Of a DNA stretch of 30,770 nucleotides, positions 24,035 through 30,770 are shown one piece after another; the stretch's first letter is position 1, and each line of letters starts with the position of its first letter. Made by a program: the position numbers and the translations under genes. The notes under the pieces are model-generated. The model worked only from the letters and a program-made list of their open reading frames with translations, had not been told where the DNA came from and ran no database searches. The DNA is from an uncultured Geobacteraceae bacterium (GTDB taxonomy: Bacteria; Desulfobacterota; Desulfuromonadia; Geobacterales; Pseudopelobacteraceae), in NCBI GenBank assembly GCA_903879825.1, contig CAIRND010000043.1:1-30770 (forward strand), given 5' to 3'.

Positions 24035-25189
24035 GTGGATACAATTATTAATCTCAAGCACGCCATCGACCAACTTGTAAAAGAGAAGGGGATTGACCGC
24101 CAGGTTGTTCTGGAGGCTATGGAACAGGCGGTTTTGACGGCTGCTAATAAAAAATATCGTAATACTCGCGACCTCGAAGCACACTACAACCATGAATCTG
24201 GTGAGGTTGAGCTTTTTGAGTTTGTCACCGTCGTCGAAGAGGTTGAGGATTCCTACAAGGAAATATGTCTTGAGGAAGCTCATGAAATTGATCCGGAAGC
24301 CGAAATTGGTGATTCTCTCGGTGAAAAACTGGATGCCAGTGGTTTCAGCCGAATTGCCGCGCAGACGGCTAAGCAGGTTATTATCCAAAAAGTGCGTGAT
24401 GCCGAGCGCGAAACAATTTATAACGAATATAGCGATAGAGTCTGGGAAGTTATCACTGGCATGGTGCGGCGTTTTGAAAAGGGAGAGCTGCTCATAGATC
24501 TTGGACGGGCAGAGGCTGTTTTGCCAGCTAAGGAGCAGATGCCGCGTGAAGTTTATCGTCCCGGCGATCGCATTCGTGCTATTATCACGGATATTCGCAT
24601 GACGACGAAGGGACCGCAGATTATGCTTTCCCGTACTCATCCAAGCATGCTTGCAAAACTTTTCGAAGCCGAAGTACCAGAGATTGCTGAGGGCATAGTC
24701 GAAATTAACGCCATCGTACGTGATGCCGGCAGCCGTGCTAAAATAGCCGTTTCATCGAATGACCGTGATGTAGATCCGGTTGGTGCGTGTGTCGGTATGC
24801 GTGGAGCTCGAGTTCAGAATGTGGTCTCAGAGCTGCGCGGTGAAAAAATCGATATTATTCCCTGGTCTGAAGACATCGCACGGTTCGCCTGTAATGCCCT
24901 CTCTCCGGCACAAGTTTCCAAAGTATTTGTGGATGAGGAAAAGCGTGCGCTTGAAATTATCGTTGCAGATGATCAACTCTCACTTGCAATTGGCAAGCGT
25001 GGACAGAACGTCAGTCTGGCCGCCCGTCTGACCGGCTGCAGAATTGATATTAAGAGTGAATCAAAAGTTTCAGAAGCTCAAGCACAGGAGTTTTCTTCTT
25101 TTGATGGCACTGACGCAGAAGAAGAGGTCGTGCAGGATCAGGATGCGACAGTTGCCACCGATTGTGTTACTGACGTAGTCGCTGAGTAA
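24035..25189 (+). CDS. nusA: Transcription termination/antitermination factor NusA
   Basis: This 384-residue protein starts at GTG with AAGGAG 8 bases upstream. NusA binds RNA polymerase and nascent RNA to modulate pausing, termination and antitermination. Domains in order are the N-terminal polymerase-binding domain (1-125), S1 (about 135-200), KH1 with GMRG (254-257), KH2 with AIGKRGQN (318-325), and a short acidic tail (345-384). It lacks the two C-terminal acidic-repeat domains of the E. coli protein, which is normal in many bacteria. It lies 38 bases after rimP and 7 bases before the ylxR-L7Ae gene. Confidence 0.97.
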   Translation: MDTIINLKHAIDQLVKEKGIDRQVVLEAMEQAVLTAANKKYRNTRDLEAHYNHESGEVELFEFVTVVEEVEDSYKEICLEEAHEIDPEAEIGDSLGEKLDASGFSRIAAQTAKQVIIQKVRDAERETIYNEYSDRVWEVITGMVRRFEKGELLIDLGRAEAVLPAKEQMPREVYRPGDRIRAIITDIRMTTKGPQIMLSRTHPSMLAKLFEAEVPEIAEGIVEINAIVRDAGSRAKIAVSSNDRDVDPVGACVGMRGARVQNVVSELRGEKIDIIPWSEDIARFACNALSPAQVSKVFVDEEKRALEIIVADDQLSLAIGKRGQNVSLAARLTGCRIDIKSESKVSEAQAQEFSSFDGTDAEEEVVQDQDATVATDCVTDVVAE

Positions 25190-25196
25190 TTCTGAT

Positions 25197-25799
25197 ATGG
25201 CCCTTAAAGGGAATGTAGAAGCACCACAGCGTAGTTGTCTTGGCTGTAGAACAAGTAAAGACAAAGACCTTTTAATACGTTTTGTCCTGACACCGGATAT
25301 GGAAATTCTGCCTGATCTTGAGAATCGCCTTCCGGGGAGGGGTGCATATACGTGTATTAGCAGTCTGTGTTTGGCACGTGCAGTTGAACAACGACAGTTT
25401 AAGCGCTCTTTCAAGCATGATGTAACCGTTATGCCGGCAGAACTTCTGATAGAGCATGTTCGTAATCAGTTACATGCCAGAATTATCGGCTTGATCGGAT
25501 TAGCTAATAAAGCTGGTCTGATAACCGGTGGTGGTTCAATGGTTCTTGACGCATTGCGAAGCAGAAAAGTACCGGGCCTCGTTATCGTTGCAACCGATGT
25601 ATCAGAAGCGATTGGTGGGAAAATTATACATGCTGCGTCGTCACGTGATGTGCCGCATCGTGTGGTTGTAACAAAAGATGATTTTGGTGCAATATTAGGT
25701 AAGGCGCCCAGAAGCGCGATTGCCGTAGCATCAGGCGGTTTTATTGTGCAGCTGGTGAAGGCTATTGACAGATACAGAAACTTCCTGGGGGAGGTATAA
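25197..25799 (+). CDS. YlxR (DUF448)-L7Ae-like RNA-binding fusion protein
   Basis: This 200-residue protein fuses two small RNA-binding proteins that are separate genes in Bacillus (ylxR and ylxQ, between nusA and infB). Residues 8-75 are YlxR/RnpM-like, with RSCLGCRTSK (Cys14, Cys17), LPGRGAYTC (Cys53) and Cys58. Residues 95-195 are L7Ae/L30e-like (GLIGLANKAGLITGGGSMVLDAL and AIAVASGGFIVQLVKAI). YlxR has been linked to RNase P regulation and L7Ae-like proteins bind kink-turn RNA. The function of the fusion is not known. The gene is tightly packed and its last codons carry the infB Shine-Dalgarno sequence. Confidence 0.88.
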   Translation: MALKGNVEAPQRSCLGCRTSKDKDLLIRFVLTPDMEILPDLENRLPGRGAYTCISSLCLARAVEQRQFKRSFKHDVTVMPAELLIEHVRNQLHARIIGLIGLANKAGLITGGGSMVLDALRSRKVPGLVIVATDVSEAIGGKIIHAASSRDVPHRVVVTKDDFGAILGKAPRSAIAVASGGFIVQLVKAIDRYRNFLGEV

Positions 25800-25804
25800 A
25801 AGAT

Positions 25805-28609
25805 ATGGGTAAAATTAGTGTAGGTAGTTTGGCAAAAACATTGGGTATTGAGCCCAGGGAAGCGATAACCAGACTCAAAGAAATTGGTGTCGACGCTAAA
25901 ACTGCAACATCTCAGGTCGATGAGGACGTTGTTGCACGCTTGACAGTCCCCCAGTCGAAAGATAACGGTACCAATGAAGTCAGGGTTGCCTCGAATGTTA
26001 TCCGCCGTAGAGCCAAAGTTGTTCCGGCAGATGAAGTGATTGAGACTCCGGTTCCCGTTGTTGTTGAGCCGTCGCCTGTTCAGCCACCTACTTTTCAACC
26101 ACAAACTCCGACAATTCCTTTACCCACGACTGTTGTTTCACTTCCGGTTGAACCGAAGGCTGTCATCATTGCTGCCGCCCCGGCGCCCCCTGTTGTAGTT
26201 GAGGCTAAAGAGGTCGTTGCAGTTGCAGCACCTGTCGCAGTAACAGTTCCGGTAATAGTTCCTGAACCACAGCCAGTGGCCGTTAAGCCGGTTGAAGTAG
26301 TTAAAGCGGGACCCAATCAGGCCAGAATCCTTGGTATGGTGGAAATTCACGGTGTAACAAATCGTCCTACTCGTGTGGTTACCAGAGAAACTCCTGTTAC
26401 TCCTCGTACCGCGCCTCAACGTCCTGCACAAGATCCCACACAACAGCGTAGACCTGTCCCTGCTGCTGCAGATCAGAGAAGACCTGCTCCGGGGACTGAT
26501 ACCCGCAGACCACCGACAGCCGGCTATGAACAGAAACGGCCTGTCTCTACGACGCCATCTGCTCCCACAACCGAACTTGATCGCTCGCGTATGAAACAGG
26601 TACAGCTTGCTCCTGCGGCACTACCGGGTGGTGACAATCGTCGCGGCGGAAAAAAAGAGGGTCCTGGTTACAGTGATGCTGGTAAGGGCGTCAAGAAGGG
26701 TGCTCCACCTGCAAAGAAAAAAGAACAGCCACGTAAGAACGAAATTATTGAAAAACGTGAGCGGGCTTTTGACCCGGCGTATAAGGGCTCTAAAAAACGC
26801 GGGGGAAAAGAGCGGGTTTCTGATACAAAGAAAACAGAAATTACTGTTCCAAAGGCAATTAAGAGAATTATCAAAATATCCGAGAGCATTTCAGTTGGTG
26901 AGCTCGCCAAGCGCCTTGGCATCAAGGCAAATGACCTTATCAAATCGCTGATGAAAATGGGAATGATGGTAACCATTAATCACCAGCTCGATTATGATAC
27001 TTCAGTTATCCTGGCTTCTGAATACGATTATGAAGTTGAGAATGTCGCGGTCGATCTTGATGAAATACTTGAATCCACCGTTGATGCACCAGAAACACTT
27101 GAAAGTCGCCCACCGGTTGTAACAATCATGGGTCACGTTGACCATGGCAAGACCTCGTTACTTGATGCTATTCGTGAAGCAAATGTTATCGCTGGTGAAG
27201 CAGGCGGAATTACTCAGCATATCGGCGCGTATGATGTCCAGTTAAATGGTCGTAAGATAACGTTTCTTGATACTCCCGGACATGAAGCCTTTACCGCTAT
27301 GCGTGCTCGTGGTGCCAAAGTTACCGACATTGTTGTGCTTGTTGTTGCCGCTGACGACGGTGTTATGCCGCAGACCAAAGAAGCTATTAACCACTCTAAA
27401 GCTGCCGGTGTTCCAATCATTGTTGCAATTAACAAAATTGACAAAACGGGTGCAAAGCCTGAAAAAGTTAAGCAGGAGTTGACAGAGCAGGGTATTGTTT
27501 CTTCCGAATGGGGCGGCGATGTCACAATGGTTGAAGTTTCTGCCAAACAGCGCCTTAATCTCGAGGGCTTGCTTGAAATGATCCTGTTGCAGGCTGACCT
27601 GATGGAACTCACGGCTAATCCGAATAAACTGGCTAAGGGTACCATCGTCGAGGGTAAACTTGATAAGGGTCGCGGTCCTGTTGCTACGGTACTTGTACAG
27701 GAAGGTACACTTAAAACTGGCGACTATTGTGTTGTTGGGGTTCATTCCGGTCGTGTCAGAGCAATGCAGAATGATCTTGGCGAAAAAGTTACTGAGGCTG
27801 GTCCCTCAATGCCTGTTGAGCTGGTTGGATTATCCGGTGTTCCGGAAGCTGGTGACATTTTCGTAGCCATGAAGGATGAAAAACAGGCTAAAGAAATTGC
27901 TACCTTGCGCCAGATCAAGCAGCGTGAAGTTGAGTTTGCCAAGCATACCAAACTTTCACTGGATGACCTCTATAAACGAATTCAGAGCGGCGAAGTTAAA
28001 GACCTTAATGTTGTCGTTAAAGGTGATGTGCAAGGCTCTGTCGAGGCGGTCAGCGACTCATTGCGTAAGCTGTCAACCGATGCGGTTCGCCTTAATGTTA
28101 TTCACTCTGCCGTTGGTGCGGTTACCGAAACAGATGTTAACCTTGCCGCAGCATCGAACGCCATTATTATTGGATTCAATGTTCGACCAGAAGTCAAGGC
28201 ACAGGGACATGCTGAGCGCGAAGGTGTTGATATCCGCCTTTACAGCATTATCTATGATGCAGTTGAAGACGTTAAAAAAGCCATGGAAGGCCTGCTGGAT
28301 CCTACTTTCAAAGAAAAATTCCTTGGCCGTGTAGAAATCCGGGACGTATTCAGTGTGCCGAAATTCGGCAATGTCGCCGGCTGTTACGTTACCGACGGCA
28401 AAATGATCCGCAACGCTCAGGTACGCTTGCTGCGTGATAATGTGGTTGTCTATGAAGGTAAGATGTCATCGCTGCGTCGTTTCAAAGATGATACGAAAGA
28501 AGTTGCTTCCGGTTATGAGTGCGGTATTGGACTTGAAAACTATAACGATATCAAAGTTGGCGACCTTATCGAAGCATTTGAGATGGAAAAAATAGCTACA
28601 AAACTTTAG
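25805..28609 (+). CDS. infB: Translation initiation factor IF-2
   Basis: This 934-residue GTPase delivers initiator tRNA to the 30S subunit and promotes subunit joining. It has an N-terminal IF2_N module (4-50) and a long low-complexity linker (75-345) that is first Pro/Val/Ala-rich, then Arg/Pro-rich with repeated QRRP/TRRP blocks (about 214-246), then Lys-rich. A second IF2_N module (about 353-405) and the G domain follow, with G1 GHVDHGKT (443-450), DTPGH and NKID. Domains II, III (IF-2 C1) and IV complete the protein. A GGGGAGGT site at the end of the preceding gene supports the ATG. A hairpin follows the stop. Confidence 0.97.
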   Translation: MGKISVGSLAKTLGIEPREAITRLKEIGVDAKTATSQVDEDVVARLTVPQSKDNGTNEVRVASNVIRRRAKVVPADEVIETPVPVVVEPSPVQPPTFQPQTPTIPLPTTVVSLPVEPKAVIIAAAPAPPVVVEAKEVVAVAAPVAVTVPVIVPEPQPVAVKPVEVVKAGPNQARILGMVEIHGVTNRPTRVVTRETPVTPRTAPQRPAQDPTQQRRPVPAAADQRRPAPGTDTRRPPTAGYEQKRPVSTTPSAPTTELDRSRMKQVQLAPAALPGGDNRRGGKKEGPGYSDAGKGVKKGAPPAKKKEQPRKNEIIEKRERAFDPAYKGSKKRGGKERVSDTKKTEITVPKAIKRIIKISESISVGELAKRLGIKANDLIKSLMKMGMMVTINHQLDYDTSVILASEYDYEVENVAVDLDEILESTVDAPETLESRPPVVTIMGHVDHGKTSLLDAIREANVIAGEAGGITQHIGAYDVQLNGRKITFLDTPGHEAFTAMRARGAKVTDIVVLVVAADDGVMPQTKEAINHSKAAGVPIIVAINKIDKTGAKPEKVKQELTEQGIVSSEWGGDVTMVEVSAKQRLNLEGLLEMILLQADLMELTANPNKLAKGTIVEGKLDKGRGPVATVLVQEGTLKTGDYCVVGVHSGRVRAMQNDLGEKVTEAGPSMPVELVGLSGVPEAGDIFVAMKDEKQAKEIATLRQIKQREVEFAKHTKLSLDDLYKRIQSGEVKDLNVVVKGDVQGSVEAVSDSLRKLSTDAVRLNVIHSAVGAVTETDVNLAAASNAIIIGFNVRPEVKAQGHAEREGVDIRLYSIIYDAVEDVKKAMEGLLDPTFKEKFLGRVEIRDVFSVPKFGNVAGCYVTDGKMIRNAQVRLLRDNVVVYEGKMSSLRRFKDDTKEVASGYECGIGLENYNDIKVGDLIEAFEMEKIATKL

Positions 28610-28614
28610 GGAAT

Positions 28615-28659
28615 AGGGTGTAGAGAGCAGCGAAAGTAAAGCCATGCACTCTACACCCT
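28615..28659 (+). other. Strong hairpin between infB and rbfA
   Basis: AGGGTGTAGAG (28615-28625) pairs perfectly with CTCTACACCCT (28649-28659), and an inner GCA/TGC pairing is possible. It is followed by GTTTCTCTC rather than a T-run, so it is not a typical terminator. It could be a weak terminator, an RNA-processing site or a stabilising structure that lowers rbfA expression relative to infB. Confidence 0.65.
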
Positions 28660-28684
28660 GTTTCTCTCACCCTTGAGGAATCCT

Positions 28685-29056
28685 ATGCAGCATAAACGTT
28701 CAGATAAAGTTGCAGAAACAATTCATGAAATTATTTGTTCCATCCTTTCCCGAGGGCTTAATGATCCTCGGATAGGATTTGTTACGATCACTGGTGTTGA
28801 AGTCACTGACGATCTCAGTCTGGCCCGCATTTATTTTACTGTTATTGGTGATGATGCCGTTAAAAAAGAAACTGAAGCTGGACTGAACAGTGCAAAAGGT
28901 TTTATTCGCCGAGATATCGGTAAGAAACTCACGATCCGTCATACGCCTGAGCTTGTTTTTAAATATGATAAATCCCTCGATTACGGTAGTCGCATAGAAT
29001 CTCTTCTTAAGGAGATACACACAGCAGATGACGGAAACAATTCAACAGATAACTGA
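28685..29056 (+). CDS. rbfA: 30S ribosome-binding factor RbfA
   Basis: This 123-residue protein is a cold-shock-linked 16S rRNA maturation factor. The KH-like fold is recognisable from HKRSDKVAETIHEIICSILSR, LNDPRIGFVTITGVEVTDDL, and the C-terminal IRHTPELVFKYDKSLDYG with its family HTPEL-F motif. The ATG at 28685 follows a TGAGGA site. An in-frame TTG at 28673 overlaps that site and is rejected. The gene overlaps nrnA by 29 bases, so the two are probably translationally coupled. Confidence 0.95.
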   Translation: MQHKRSDKVAETIHEIICSILSRGLNDPRIGFVTITGVEVTDDLSLARIYFTVIGDDAVKKETEAGLNSAKGFIRRDIGKKLTIRHTPELVFKYDKSLDYGSRIESLLKEIHTADDGNNSTDN

Positions 29057-29987
29057 AGTCATTCGTTCCAACTCAACTTTTCTTATTACAACTCATGAAG
29101 GGCCGGATGGTGATGCAATCGGGTCATCTCTGGCTCTTGCTTCTTTTCTCCGCGCGATCGGTAAGGACGTAACCGTACATTACAAAGATCCGGTTCCGGA
29201 CTTGTATGCGTTCCTTCCGGCAGCACATTCCGTACTATCGCACATTCCTGACCAACACTTTGATGTCTCATTTGTACTCGATATCGGTGAACGGAAGCGT
29301 GCCGGGTCTGAATTCTGCAACTTCTCCCGTGTTACGACAACGGTCAATCTTGATCACCATCTTTCCTGCGAAAAATTTGCAGACCACAACCTTATTGATA
29401 CTCAGGCCGCAGCAACAGGTGTTCTTGTATATCGTATTGCACGTGACTTTGGTTATTGTTTTGACCGTGATACCGCACTGTGCATCTACGTGGCAATTAT
29501 CACTGATACCGGGTCGTTTCGCTATTCTAATGCCAACCGTGAAGCCTTTACTGTTGCCGGCGAAATGATAGAGTCTGGTGTTAATGCGTGGGATGTGGCA
29601 GAACAGCTCTACGAAAATCAACCCCAAAAACGTCTTATGTTATTGTCGATGTGCCTGCCGACACTGGATGTTTTTAAAGATGGTCTGGCCGCTTCTGTTA
29701 CGGTTACCTGCGATATGTATTCGGCATGCGGTGCTGATGCGGAATTGACTGATGGATTTGTCAATTATCCCCGTTCTATTCGCGGGGTGGAAGTAGCTAT
29801 CTTTTTCCGACAGCTCGATCAATTGAAATGGAAGATCGGTTTTCGCTCAAAGGGCAAGGTCAACGTGGCTGCTTTTTCCCAGGCGCTTGGCGGAGGTGGG
29901 CATCATAACGCCGCCGGTTGCACGATAGATGGCAATCTGGAAGACGTTAAAGCGCAGGTATATGCTATCGTTGAAAACTCTCTTTAA
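29028..29987 (+). CDS. nrnA: DHH/DHHA1 phosphoesterase, NrnA-type nanoRNase/pAp phosphatase
   Basis: This 319-residue protein degrades very short RNA oligonucleotides and/or dephosphorylates pAp. The DHH domain has THEGPDGDAIGSS (22-34), Asp85 in LDIG, Asp109-His110-His111, and Asp160 in ITDTGSFRYSN, which together bind two metal ions. The DHHA1 substrate-binding motif GGGGHHNAAG lies at 288-297. The start is inside the end of rbfA, with TAAGGAG 13 bases upstream. Its position between rbfA and truB is common in bacteria. Whether it prefers nanoRNA or pAp cannot be told from sequence. Confidence 0.92.
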   Translation: MTETIQQITEVIRSNSTFLITTHEGPDGDAIGSSLALASFLRAIGKDVTVHYKDPVPDLYAFLPAAHSVLSHIPDQHFDVSFVLDIGERKRAGSEFCNFSRVTTTVNLDHHLSCEKFADHNLIDTQAAATGVLVYRIARDFGYCFDRDTALCIYVAIITDTGSFRYSNANREAFTVAGEMIESGVNAWDVAEQLYENQPQKRLMLLSMCLPTLDVFKDGLAASVTVTCDMYSACGADAELTDGFVNYPRSIRGVEVAIFFRQLDQLKWKIGFRSKGKVNVAAFSQALGGGGHHNAAGCTIDGNLEDVKAQVYAIVENSL

Positions 29988-30023
29988 AACATTTGGTTCA
30001 GGCTTTTAGTCTCTGGTGATGAT

Positions 30024-30770
30024 ATGAACGGTTTTGTAGTTATTGATAAGCCGGCAGGCATCACTTCTCATGATGTTGTCAGCCGTGTTCGCCGTATTTT
30101 GGGGACTCGGAAGGTTGGGCATACCGGCACGCTTGACCCTTTTGCCACTGGAGTTTTGCCGGTAGCGGTTAATGATGGCACAAAAGCCATTCCTTTTCTT
30201 GACGAGGGCAGCAAAACATATGAAGCATTACTGCGGCTCGGCGTTACCACCGATACGCTCGATATGACGGGAACCATTCTTTCAGAAACAGACTTTTTAC
30301 CTGTCACCCGAGAGCAGTTTGTCGCCTGCCTTACTGATTTCACCGGCGCTATCAGCCAGATACCCCCCATGTATTCCGCCATCAAACAGAACGGTCAACC
30401 CCTTTATAAACTGGCACGCCAGGGAGTGGAGGTTGAGCGTAAAGCGCGTGACGTTGAAATATATTCCATTGAGCTTCTTTCCTTTGACTTGCCACACGTT
30501 GCCATCCGGGTTGTCTGCTCTCGTGGCACCTATGTCCGAAGTCTGGCTGACGATATTGGTTGCCAGTTGGGATGCGGTGCTGCTCTGCAAGAATTACGAC
30601 GCACAGCAAGTGGCCCTTTTCGTATTGAAGATGCTGTTACTCTGCAAACTCTGGAAGAGCTGGCCGGAGAGGGAAGAGCGGAATCACGGTGTCTGTCACC
30701 AATGGAGTCACTGTGCCACTTACCCAATATTCCTCTGACTTCGGAGGGTGTAAATGGGCTACTTTTTGGC
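30024..30770 (+). CDS. truB: tRNA pseudouridine(55) synthase TruB (3' end cut by window edge)
   Basis: The frame is open from the ATG at 30024 to the last base, giving 249 residues without a stop. TruB makes pseudouridine 55 in the T-arm of tRNA. The N-terminus GFVVIDKPAGITSHDVVSRVRR, the catalytic motif VGHTGTLDPFATGVLPV with Asp38, IPPMYSAIKQNGQPLYKLAR and CSRGTYVRSLADDIG are all present. The family is usually about 300 residues, so only the C-terminal end (the PUA-like part) is missing because of the window edge. It lies 36 bases after nrnA. Confidence 0.95.
   Translation, partial: MNGFVVIDKPAGITSHDVVSRVRRILGTRKVGHTGTLDPFATGVLPVAVNDGTKAIPFLDEGSKTYEALLRLGVTTDTLDMTGTILSETDFLPVTREQFVACLTDFTGAISQIPPMYSAIKQNGQPLYKLARQGVEVERKARDVEIYSIELLSFDLPHVAIRVVCSRGTYVRSLADDIGCQLGCGAALQELRRTASGPFRIEDAVTLQTLEELAGEGRAESRCLSPMESLCHLPNIPLTSEGVNGLLFG

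Noticed and set aside
23834..24640. 268-codon open frame antisense to rimP/nusA
   Set aside because: It covers the real rimP and nusA coding regions and its translation is compositionally odd, without a recognisable motif.
25466..26104. 212-codon open frame antisense to ylxR-L7Ae/infB
   Set aside because: It overlaps two well supported genes, has no family resemblance and lacks a clear ribosome site.
26040..26850. The low-complexity infB linker as a frameshift or assembly artefact
   Set aside because: Long Pro/Ala/Lys-rich linkers are normal in IF-2, the frame is continuous and the flanking IF2_N and G domains are in frame.

Overview
The window looks like an ordinary chromosomal segment of a Gram-negative anaerobe or facultative anaerobe, most likely a Desulfuromonadales/Geobacter-type member of the Desulfobacterota. 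The reasons are the fabF end-rpiB-glyA order, a B12-dependent ribonucleotide reductase, an NtrC-type activator, a YlxR-L7Ae fusion upstream of infB, and an orphan GspE/PilB ATPase with MshEN-like repeats. The lineage is inferred from gene content only. I see no insertion sequence, prophage, CRISPR array or rRNA. The genes are tightly packed and I found no broken genes.

Layout. (1) 1-4770, plus strand: the tail of fabF, then rpiB, glyA and a terminator, then bioA and an NtrC-family response regulator. (2) 4736-7310, minus strand: nrdJ and, downstream of it, tRNA-Asp(GTC). The nrdJ promoter carries two putative NrdR boxes exactly 32 bp apart. (3) 7464-15439, plus strand: a secreted beta-helix protein paired with a class V cysteine desulfurase, a PIN-PhoH ATPase, a palindromic CGGAG repeat, then tsaD, rsmA and a tsaC-like gene (tRNA t6A and rRNA modification), a small membrane protein and a YihY-type membrane protein. 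(4) 15469-18162: the E1 component of 2-oxoglutarate dehydrogenase, with no E2 gene next to it. (5) 18260-23390: three envelope-related genes without a recognised pathway: a degenerate receiver domain joined to a transmembrane segment and a novel C-terminal domain, a secreted LysM protein with its own near-consensus promoter, and the GspE-like ATPase. (6) 23456-30770: the rimP-nusA-ylxR/L7Ae-infB-rbfA-nrnA-truB translation/transcription cluster. It is preceded by an attenuator-like pair of mutually exclusive hairpins, and truB runs off the window.

Most genes are housekeeping. Region 5 is the best candidate for something undescribed: it has signalling-like, cell-wall-binding and motor-ATPase parts, but no pilin, platform or secretin gene beside it. 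The best regulatory observations are the NrdR/sigma70 architecture at nrdJ and the possible attenuator in front of rimP.
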